A DNA stretch of 64,000 nt, taken from Icerya purchasi (Eukaryota; Arthropoda; Insecta; Hemiptera; Monophlebidae). The DNA lies in contig CM077116.1 in assembly GCA_039619475.1 (NCBI GenBank), positions 5,208,001-5,272,000 on the forward strand, written 5' to 3'. The first letter of the stretch is position 1; each line of letters starts with the position of its first letter. Made by a program: the position numbers and the translations under genes. Under the pieces are notes generated by a model. That model had not been told where the DNA came from and did not search any database. It saw only the letters and a program-made list of their open reading frames with translations. This document shows, piece by piece, positions 56,593 to 64,000 of the stretch.

Positions 56593-58698
56593 ATGACGCC
56601 TGTACTTAATATTATTCAATGGAACTGTCGTAGCATCCGGGCGAATAAGGCAGCCTTAGAAGGCTTGCTAAATTTACATAATATAAGTATAGCATTGTTG
56701 TCTGAAACATGGCTTCCGAAATCATCAACTTTTTCAATTAGGGGTTTTCATGTAATTAGATCAGATCGCGAAGATGGTTATGGTGGTGCAGCTATCCTCA
56801 TTAGGTTCGGCATTCCATTTTCTTCCCACAATTTAGACATCCCAGGTGGCTCTAGTCCTTCTTCCTCTCCCAACTTTGTTCATATTTCTATCTCACACAC
56901 ATTCGCTAATATTTCTCATCCCCTTCATCTTGTATCTGTCTACATTCCTCCCCTGTGTAACCTAAAGGATCTTTCACTTTCCTCCCTTCTTGACTCCTTA
57001 CCTCACCCATTTATCATAGGCGGGGATTGGAACGCCTGTTCTCCCGCCTGGGGTAGTTCGTCACTAAATAGAAATGGTTCCTTCCTTCAAACTCTACTCT
57101 CAAACTACAACCTTGTCGTTCTCAACGACGGCTCTCCTACATATTTCAAAAACCAAAATTCCTACAGTTCTATAGACCTAACTTTCTCCTCTCCTAATTT
57201 AAGCCTGAAATGTGTATGGAATACCCTTGATGGAACCTTTGGTAGTGACCATGTTCCTATCATTGTGTCCGTTCATGGGACTTCCTCCTCTCATGTAAAG
57301 AAAGAATCCCGTTCTCCTAGCTGGAACGTTTTAAAGGTTAATTGGTCTGATTTTCGTTCGTTCCTGGATTCCTCTTCCTACAGATTTGATCCTAACTTAG
57401 ATGTTACGCCTCAGTATGAAAACTTCGTTCAGTTAATATCATCAGCTTTAGATTTGTCTTCTCCTCCACAAAAATCTCCTTCTGGGAGCATCAGGCGGTC
57501 CTATGCCTCGTCCTTATGGTGGAATGCGGAATGTTCAATTGCACACCAAGCCAGTGTATCCACGTTTCGTATTTTTCGAGCTGCTCCTTCTCTGGAAAAC
57601 TTCCTAGCTCACAAAAGAGCTAATGCCAAATTCCGATTTACTCTCAAAAAGGTTAAAAAGGCGTCTTGGGCTGCTTTCTGTTCTTCCTTTTCTAGATCTA
57701 CTCCTCTCTCACAAATCTGGAGGTTGGCTAAGGCTTTCCGAAACCCTCAGTCCTTAAATCCCTTTACTTCCGGCGTTTCGGAGAACAAGCTAGCTGCTTT
57801 CTTTGATTGTGTTGCTCCGCCCTATATTCCTAACTTTGATGAATTTGACATTTCTATCTCTGCCGCAAGCCATTCTGAGCATTTTCTAATTTTTCCGTTC
57901 ACTTTTAATGAATTATTATCAGCGTTCCCGAAAAATCCTAACTCTTCTCCAGGGATAGATGGATTATCTTATATTGTTCTTAAGAATCTTCCTGAATATT
58001 ATCTTAAAATACTCTTAAATCTATTTAACTCTATTCTCCATCTAGGTTCCGCTCCTCCGTCATGGAAATCCTTTATCATCGTTCCCATCCCCAAGGGTAT
58101 TAATTCCTCGTCCTTCCGTTGCATTTCTCTTGCAAGTTGTCTGAGGAAACTTTTCGAATCCATTTTGAACCGGCGGCTGGTTTGGTGGCTGGAAAACAAT
58201 GATGTCTTGCCTAACAACATGTATGGTTTTCGTTCTGGTCGAGGTCCTACTGATTGTGTTTCTTTCTTCTTGTCCCACATCTATAAATCGTTTATCCAGA
58301 AAAATTATACCCTAGCTACCTTTGTTGATATTTATAGTGCCTTTGACAGCGTCCACCTTCCAACTCTTAAGAGCAGAATGTTATCTATTAATTTACCTTC
58401 TCACTTCACATCCTTAATCATGAGTCTTTTCCTAAGTAGAACTGTTACTCTAAGATTTCCTTCCTTTTCAGAGTCACGAAAGGTTTTTCGAGGCCTCCCG
58501 CAAGGTTCCTGTCTCAGTCCTACGCTCTTCAATATTTATTCTCTTGGTGTCGCCTCTCTTAATCTACCTTCTACTTCCTTATTTTTTGCAGATGACATTC
58601 TACTTTTTTCAACTGCTCCTAGCATTCTAAATGCTTGCAATAACATGCAAGAATCCTTGTACATTCTGCAGAGTTCTCTTTCTCAAATCCATCTATGA
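56593..58698 (+). CDS. LINE ORF2, N-terminal part (endonuclease and reverse transcriptase)
   Basis: 701 codons. AP-like endonuclease at residues 1-230: IIQWNCRSIRANKA (Asn), LLSETWLPKSS (Glu), IIGGDWNACSPAWGS (Asp/Asn), SSIDLTFSSPN and FGSDHVPIIV (Asp and His). This enzyme nicks the target DNA. Reverse transcriptase from about residue 440: NPNSSPGIDGLSYIVLKNL, NMYGFRSGRGPTDCVSFF, ATFVDIYSAFDSV (first Asp), FRGLPQGSCLSPTLFNIYS and LFFADDILLFS (catalytic Asp pair at 667-668). The frame stops at 58698, 30 codons after FADD and before the conserved thumb Trp. The continuation is in another frame at 58695, so the ORF is broken relative to its family. All catalytic residues named are present. Confidence 0.92.
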   Translation: MTPVLNIIQWNCRSIRANKAALEGLLNLHNISIALLSETWLPKSSTFSIRGFHVIRSDREDGYGGAAILIRFGIPFSSHNLDIPGGSSPSSSPNFVHISISHTFANISHPLHLVSVYIPPLCNLKDLSLSSLLDSLPHPFIIGGDWNACSPAWGSSSLNRNGSFLQTLLSNYNLVVLNDGSPTYFKNQNSYSSIDLTFSSPNLSLKCVWNTLDGTFGSDHVPIIVSVHGTSSSHVKKESRSPSWNVLKVNWSDFRSFLDSSSYRFDPNLDVTPQYENFVQLISSALDLSSPPQKSPSGSIRRSYASSLWWNAECSIAHQASVSTFRIFRAAPSLENFLAHKRANAKFRFTLKKVKKASWAAFCSSFSRSTPLSQIWRLAKAFRNPQSLNPFTSGVSENKLAAFFDCVAPPYIPNFDEFDISISAASHSEHFLIFPFTFNELLSAFPKNPNSSPGIDGLSYIVLKNLPEYYLKILLNLFNSILHLGSAPPSWKSFIIVPIPKGINSSSFRCISLASCLRKLFESILNRRLVWWLENNDVLPNNMYGFRSGRGPTDCVSFFLSHIYKSFIQKNYTLATFVDIYSAFDSVHLPTLKSRMLSINLPSHFTSLIMSLFLSRTVTLRFPSFSESRKVFRGLPQGSCLSPTLFNIYSLGVASLNLPSTSLFFADDILLFSTAPSILNACNNMQESLYILQSSLSQIHL

Positions 58699-60353
58699 TA
58701 TATATCTCTCCTCCAAAATCTTCATGCATTGTTTTCATATTTCGTTCCTATAATCCTGAGTCAATCAACGTAAATATCGACAATACACCTATACCTGTTG
58801 TTTCCTCCTTCCGCTACTTAGGAATCTTTCTGAATAGCCGTTTATCCTTTACTGAGCACATTAATTACCTCCATTCGTCTACTCTAGAACGTTTGAATAT
58901 CTTAAAGTCTTTATCTTCTTCCCATTGGGGAGGTGATCCTATGATACTTCTTATGCTCTACAAATCCATTGTTCGATCCAAACTTGATTTCTGTTGTTTT
59001 CTGTATGGTACTGCTGCTCGTTCTCCCCTAGCTAAATTAGATTTAGTTCAGAATGCAGCCCTGCGCTTATGTCTAGGAGTCTTAAAATCCACGCCTATTC
59101 CTGCAATTTTAGCAGAGGCTAATGTGGCTCCTTTATCCATTCGTAGATCCTATCTCGCGTATCGGTTCCTTATTAAACGTCTACATATTTACCCAAACAA
59201 TCTTGTCCCTGCATATTCTTCTCTCTTGCAAGATTGGCGTTTTTCCTCTAATAAGGTTCCCATTCTCTGCCACATTGCCTCGCGTCTTATTAAGTTTTCG
59301 CCCTTCATCCTAACTTTCGATAAACTTCCATTTTTCCAGTTTGAGATATTAAATGTTATTCCTTCTCCGAATCTTTTTTCTTTGCCTTCTTATGTAAAAT
59401 ATCTCCCTGCTCATGCAACAGTTTATGAATTTAACCAGGCAGTTTCATCATTCTTTGCTAACCATACCCTAATTTTTACGGATGGGTCCAAAATGGCACA
59501 CGGAGTGGGTGCATCTATCTACATTCCTGCTCTTGACCATTCCAGCCTGTTCAAAATTCCTGCATTTTGTTCAATTTATTATGCGGAGACATTGGCATTA
59601 CTACGTGCCATTGAGCTCATTCCATCTTTTCCTCAATGTAAAATGTTCCTCCTAATTTCTGATTGCAAAAGCGCCCTTCAGTGTATATCCTCTGCATATG
59701 TTCCTTCTTACTCTGATCCTATTATTCTGCGCATCCGATCACTGATTTTCAGTCTTTGCAGATTGCACTCATTAACCATCGACTTTCTTTGGATTCCTGG
59801 TCATGCCGGAATTGCGGGCAACGAAAAGGCGGATTATCTTGCTCGTTCGGCTATTTCTTCTGGGCGGCCAGTCGGACGGATTCCTTCTCATGAATTATTA
59901 AATATAGCAAAAAGTATCCAAAAGGCCAATTGGAAATCTTTTTATAAATCATCCTTCTCCAGTCCTAATTCACAATATTTTTCCATTCACCCTAATCCAC
60001 CTACTCAACCATGGTATCTACATTTTCCGCACCTTCCCCGATTCATCATATCTGCTATTTGTCGTCTTCGATCTGGTCACAGTCGACTTCCTGCTTCATT
60101 GTATCGTTTCTCCATAGTGTCCTCTCCTATTTGTCCGCTGTGTATCGATAACACAGTCGTATGTGACTCTGATCATGTATTCTTTGAATGCTCCTCTTTA
60201 TCATCGGAAAGGGCAGCTCTATACGCGGAGCTTCTCTCACATGATGTTCCAACTCCATATTGTGTGTCCTTTATTCTCTCATTACAGTCAACGTTGATCA
60301 TACCAATTGTAGCAAAATTCCTATCCTCTGTACTTCATTATATTAATATCTAA
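58695..60353 (+). CDS. LINE ORF2, C-terminal part (RNase H and Cys/His domain)
   Basis: 552 codons, overlapping the previous frame by ATGA. It begins with the end of the RT thumb (ISPPKSSCIVFIFRSY, then FRYLGIFLNSRLSFTEHI) and the connector KSIVRSKLDFCCFLYGTA. RNase H spans about 258-395: LIFTDGSKMAHGVGASI (Asp263), YYAETLALLRAIEL (Glu), FLLISDCKSALQC (Asp) and FLWIPGHAGIAGNEKADYLA (His and Asp). The C-terminal domain has CRLRSGHSRLPASLYRFSIV and a Cys/His knuckle, CPLC and CDSDHVFFEC (residues 480-499). It ends at 60353. RNase H removes the RNA strand from the hybrid during reverse transcription. The ATG at 58695 is probably not a true start; the region is a frameshifted continuation. Confidence 0.92.
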   Translation: MIYISPPKSSCIVFIFRSYNPESINVNIDNTPIPVVSSFRYLGIFLNSRLSFTEHINYLHSSTLERLNILKSLSSSHWGGDPMILLMLYKSIVRSKLDFCCFLYGTAARSPLAKLDLVQNAALRLCLGVLKSTPIPAILAEANVAPLSIRRSYLAYRFLIKRLHIYPNNLVPAYSSLLQDWRFSSNKVPILCHIASRLIKFSPFILTFDKLPFFQFEILNVIPSPNLFSLPSYVKYLPAHATVYEFNQAVSSFFANHTLIFTDGSKMAHGVGASIYIPALDHSSLFKIPAFCSIYYAETLALLRAIELIPSFPQCKMFLLISDCKSALQCISSAYVPSYSDPIILRIRSLIFSLCRLHSLTIDFLWIPGHAGIAGNEKADYLARSAISSGRPVGRIPSHELLNIAKSIQKANWKSFYKSSFSSPNSQYFSIHPNPPTQPWYLHFPHLPRFIISAICRLRSGHSRLPASLYRFSIVSSPICPLCIDNTVVCDSDHVFFECSSLSSERAALYAELLSHDVPTPYCVSFILSLQSTLIIPIVAKFLSSVLHYINI

Positions 60354-61110
60354 TCCCTTCAGTATTTCCTATTTTGGCATTCCTAACTTATCGTGTCCAG
60401 TGATTCCCAACGAACTCCTCTCTAAACGAAGAACACGCACTGATGTTGCAGTTACAGTCACAAACAGGCACAGCTCGCAGTTAATTTTGCGGGCTCGCTG
60501 TCGCATTTGCGGCCCTAACGGTAGATAGGTGAACTCCTTGTTAGCCGGCACTGCGGGCGCTGCTGTTGCAGTGTGGCCATAGTGTTCAGCGAAAATTCTG
60601 CTCATTTCCTTTTAACAGAATGGTAGGCGCTGTTTCTGCAGTCGTCGCCATAAATATGATTAATGTTTCATAATTAAAAACTATAAACTTTGCTTTATAG
60701 TGATGGAGAAAGTCATTGAACTTTCGGATAATTGTTTACGGACGCTAAGCGCTGTGTTCTATATAGGTTTCGTGCTTGATGGATCTAACTGCTTTTTAAA
60801 CATCCCGTGTTTCTTCTTCCTTAATTATTTATAGCCAGATTCCTTTGTCCGTTTGTACTGTGGGCTCTGTAATTGCAGATGTGGCCATGGTATGGGACAG
60901 CTAACTCCTTTTGCTCTTACCTTCGTCATTTCTTTTCTTTTCAGGATACATACGTTTGGCATTTTTCGATGTTGATTGTTATTGTTTCTCCATCTTTGGT
61001 ATAGCATTCTTTATCAGATTCCATTCCTTGTTACTCCTAATTGCTGCTATGTACACATGTTGATGGGTAATCGTCCGTTGCTGACAAGCCCAGGGAAAAA
61101 CCCAAACAAG

Positions 61111-61136
<26 letters not shown>
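60354..61136 (+). other. LINE 3' UTR with repeated unit and A tail
   Basis: 780 nt. A unit containing TGCAG and GTGGCCAT (or close variants) recurs near 60549-60590, 60627-60653 and 60857-60890. Related units occur in the minus-strand LINE at 27846-27995. The end reads GTTGCTGACAAGCCCAGGG before A-rich sequence and a 26-nt A tail. The terminal motif is shared by other copies and is the likely RT recognition site. Relatives at 17815 and 25037 have 3' UTRs of only 50-65 nt, so this subfamily has a greatly expanded UTR. Confidence 0.7.
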
Positions 61137-61141
<5 letters not shown>

Positions 61142-61232
61142 GCTAAACGCCCTTATTTTAGAAAAACACGTATAACGACATAACTAAAGACTTAGCAGTA
61201 CTAAAAATAATTAAAGATAATAGAAATTCATA

Positions 61233-61640
61233 AGGCCGTGTTCAGAGGAGGAGTTTTGGGGGTTAAACCTCTCCCGTTAGAACTGAAATAGTTATTATAA
61301 ATATACAAAAATCTGAAAAAAATCAAAAATTTAAAATAAATATTTATGATTTTTCGGGCTGAATATTAAAAAATAAAAATAAATAAAAAACAAAATTTGA
61401 TCCATATTTTTAGTTTGTTCATTAATATTTTATGCAAAATTTTTTATTATAATTAATAACATATATCATTTTTATTAATATTTATACGGTAATTCATGTA
61501 TGTAAATTATTAATATATAAATCAAAATGATCGAAATTACTAATAGTATAAATATTAGTAAAAAAATATTATTATTTATAAAATAAATATGCGGAAAAAA
61601 AGTTTAACCCCTCTCCCCTTCGTAATTCTTGGAACGGCAC
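61233..61640. repeat. MITE-like dispersed repeat A, copy 2
   Basis: Same orientation as, and clearly similar to, 9991-10391 over about 400 bp. It starts AGGCCGTGTTCAGAGG and contains GGGGGTTAAACCTCTCCCG near the left end and AACCCCTCTCCCC near the right. Copy 1 has expanded G and A runs where this copy has mixed sequence. Confidence 0.65.
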
Positions 61641-62529
61641 TGGAAATTCAGGTTTGGCCGAAAATTATTATATTTATAAAAATTTGAATAATGTTATTAA
61701 CAACAACTTACAGAGCCAAAATATATTAAAGTATAATAATGTTATTATTTATTCAAGTATCCGTCATTACATGTTTTAATTAATAATTTTTATTTTTTAT
61801 CTACGTGTTTCCTTGATCTCGACATTTATACTGATTATACACTCGTTTTAAATTTGCGACTATCGATTTTTACTGTATTATTTAGAATAATAGTTTTAAT
61901 TTGTATGTGTGTATTACATCTAGAAAATAAAAAAATACATTTTCTAGGCGCAATACAAACATAAAAAGCAATACTTAACATCAGCCAATAATGTCTTACA
62001 AAAACATAATGCAAAAACGTAACAGAAATTATGCAAAAAAAAAAAAAAAACACGTGACAGATTTCGTTTTTACTATCAGCATAAAGAATAATATAATTAT
62101 ATTAATATATAATCGATATATGTTTAATAACTGTGTCATTTTTGTACTGCGGGTAATATAGAAAATCCTATAACGCTTTTATGTAATGATTCTCACATAA
62201 CGTTTAATTTGTACAATTTTTGTAACGTACTTATATTACACTTACTTCATTTTTCGAAAAATGGCATGGTCAATTTAAGCAACCCTTCCATGAGAATTAT
62301 TGAAGACTGTCATCTAGGGTTCTATGGTCTCATGAGGGATCTGAGAGGTCGAGCTTTATACGTATATATTTATTCTAATGTATACGTATATATCATAGAA
62401 AGTTTACAAGTATAGTTGCCGAATAAAGTCCAGTACAGAACTTCATTTAATTACGAATTCACTTTTCGCGATAAAATGTATGTTAGTATTTCTTTTTAAG
62501 CGTTAAATACGATACAATTCAATCACAGT
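61641..62529. other. No recognisable gene
   Basis: AT-rich sequence. The TATACGTATATAT repeat near 62357-62391 is the only structure seen. Confidence 0.4.
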
Positions 62530-63047
62530 TGTATTTCCTGACTTCGCTCTGGAAACACTATTACCACAATCTCTTCCCTCTGGAAACACTGTTTACTTAT
62601 CCGACTAATATTTCTTTTGCAATTTTCACTGTCTGTTCAACCTAATCTTCCTGTCAATCTGTGGTTCTTTTTGTTTCCTTCACTTCAACGTTCTGTTGTT
62701 GTCTCCATCATTCGTCTGCGTTCTTAAGCCATTTTCTATCATCTTCCTCCCATTTTCGTTTTTTATTGATTTCCACTTTATATTCTCTACTCAAACGAAG
62801 TATGTGTTTGCGATGCTATGTATTCATTAATTGTTCATCTCTTTCTATTGAACGCTCTATATTCCAGTTTGCTGCGACTTGGTCTTCCAACTTACTCCGC
62901 GTCTTTTCCTTCTCCATTCATTATTTCCGGGTATATTGATTACTTTCTACTAACAATATTTGATATCGACGTAATTGCTTTCTTCCGTTTCTAATTGTTT
63001 CTGGGTAAAGGTCAGAAGAGCCTAAAACATAAAAAAAAAAAAAAAAA
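62530..63047 (+). pseudogene. I-type LINE, 5'-truncated copy, decayed
   Basis: ORF2 C-terminus scattered over three frames: VQPNLPVNLWFFLFPSLQRS at about 62636-62695, SNEVCVCDAM near 62795 (corresponding to SNEEHVCNAD of the 25106 copy), LGLPTYSASF at about 62880 and FLLTIFDID near 62955. It resembles the 25037-25637 copy most. The 3' UTR is short with TTTCTGGGTAAAGGTC, as in that copy, and an A tail (63030-63047). Confidence 0.7.
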
Positions 63048-63317
63048 TCATTGGCCCGCCTAAAACTTTCTAACTCAGTTTACGCAAAAAATAAAAAACA
63101 TTTTTGTAATTCATCATTTTACACGTTTCACCTTATATGAATATTGCAAATACATTGATTTATAAATTATATAATCCCCATTTGTTCTATTTCGATGCGT
63201 CGACTGCGGAATTTATCGTAGGTTTGTTGAGAATTGCAGACACGGCACAGTTGTTCTATAGAAAAATTGTTGGCGATTGAGTGAGTTTTTTTCGGCGCTA
63301 TCCACAAACGCGACAAG

Positions 63318-64000
63318 TTTTTTTTTTTTTTTTTTTTTGGGAAGGGCAACGAAGAGCAACAGTCCAATATCAACCAAGGAATCTAAAAAACAGCTCAAAA
63401 AGAACATATCAGATTTTAATTTGTTGTAAGATAAACTGAATGAAAGAACCTAGAATAGGAACAACAACCGATAAGGAAGGGAATGAGAGATAGGAAGATC
63501 GAAATCCAAAAGTTGAGAATAGAAGGGAGAACGCTCTGAGGAAAGTAGGAAACATTCGAAGAAAATCTGATGTCATCATTATGTATTATCATCACATAGA
63601 AAAAAGGAATTGTTGGGTGAAGAGGACACCGTGGAGAAGAGACGAGGGAAAAACGAAAAAGTGACGAAGGGAGAAAGCTGTGACCAAAACATAGGTAACA
63701 TATAGCGGTGAACAGGGAACGACAAAGAGAAGGAAACTTGTCAAACAAATAGGTGCGAGGAGATAAAGAGGCTGAACAGAAAGATAAAAGGAATTCGGAC
63801 TGGATAAAAGGGGAAAATAAATATCTTTCCATAATATAAAGTGGAATTGTCTGGATATATGATTAATATTGTGAGTAGGAAATTTATGAAGAAGGTATCC
63901 CCATTGGAAGTCCATAAACGAACTAAAGAATCAGTCAGCTTATTACCCTCATCCGTAATAGATATATTTGAATGTAACAGAACCGGAATAATTCGTAAAA
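63318..64000 (-). pseudogene. I-type LINE fragment, runs to the window edge
   Basis: Minus strand. From the right edge: GNKLTDSLVRL (end of RNase H), then SSPNSFYLSVQPLYLLAP, the frame FPSLCRSLFTAICYLCFGHS, then FLPSSLFRFSLVSSPRCPLH (the start of the knuckle). The second half of the knuckle is lost in another frame. The stop is near 63416 and the A tail is the T run at 63319-63340. At least two frameshifts. The 5' limit is probably near or beyond the window end. Confidence 0.75.

Larger units (their letters stand above)
54776..61136 (+). mobile_element. Apparently full-length I-type LINE (non-LTR retrotransposon)
   Basis: About 6.36 kb between target duplications AACCTTTGCT (54766-54775 and 61135-61144; the first AA may belong to the A tail). 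Layout: a 47-nt 5' UTR beginning CGGCCTCCTCCC, ORF1, a 114-nt pyrimidine-rich spacer, ORF2 with endonuclease, RT and RNase H, a 780-nt 3' UTR and a 26-nt A tail (61111-61136). The only coding defect I see is a frameshift in ORF2. The presence of RNase H and a CCHC-bearing ORF1 places it in the I/Jockey/R1 group of LINEs. The long tail, clean duplication and nearly intact coding sequence indicate a recent insertion. Confidence 0.9.

Overview
The window is AT-rich, repeat-laden animal nuclear DNA, most likely from an insect. The transposon set is typical of insects: mariner, pogo/Tigger and PIF/Harbinger DNA transposons, RTE-type and RNase H-bearing I-type LINEs, tRNA-derived SINEs and foldback MITEs. 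I recognise no conserved host protein-coding gene, rRNA, functional tRNA or CRISPR. Order-level identification is not possible from this sequence alone.

Layout. 0-4.3 kb: a SINE-like repeat, a LINE 3' fragment, a broken RNase H LINE and a pogo/Tigger-like derivative. 7.4-13.4 kb: a decayed mariner-type transposase, a palindromic repeat, a MITE-like repeat, then a complete mariner (TIRs, TA duplication) that carries its own small insertion. 13.4-19.2 kb: a tRNA-headed SINE split by an RTE fragment with a perfect 12-bp target duplication, then a second RTE with another perfect 12-bp duplication, itself split by an I-type LINE. 19-24 kb: low-complexity, gene-free DNA. 24-32 kb: transposase and LINE fragments, an AT-hook-like broken ORF and a large inverted repeat. 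33-37 kb: a pre-miRNA-shaped hairpin and a CpG-rich, repeat-poor stretch. 37.4-41 kb: a SINE-like copy, a LINE fragment and a PIF/Harbinger element with TIRs, TTA duplication, a dead DDE transposase and a dead MADF-type second gene. 43.6 kb: a 93-bp tandem repeat. 44.8-53 kb: mostly unique DNA with simple repeats and one dispersed repeat. 53.2 kb: a foldback MITE. 54.8-61.1 kb: an apparently full-length I-type LINE. 61-64 kb: another MITE-like repeat and two more LINE ends.

The dominant theme is one LINE clade. The element at 54,776-61,136 has an ORF1 (poly-Asn tract and three CCHC-like knuckles) and an ORF2 (AP endonuclease, reverse transcriptase, RNase H, C-terminal Cys/His knuckle). ORF2 is split by a frameshift that leaves an ATGA stop/start overlap. 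At least nine 5'-truncated relatives lie on both strands in the window. Several share a 3' terminal motif, close to GACAAGCCC before the A tail. The SINE-like repeats at 32 and 37,412 appear to share part of this end, which would fit their being copied by the LINE machinery. A tRNA-headed SINE and an RTE fragment likewise share a TGATGATGA-type tail.
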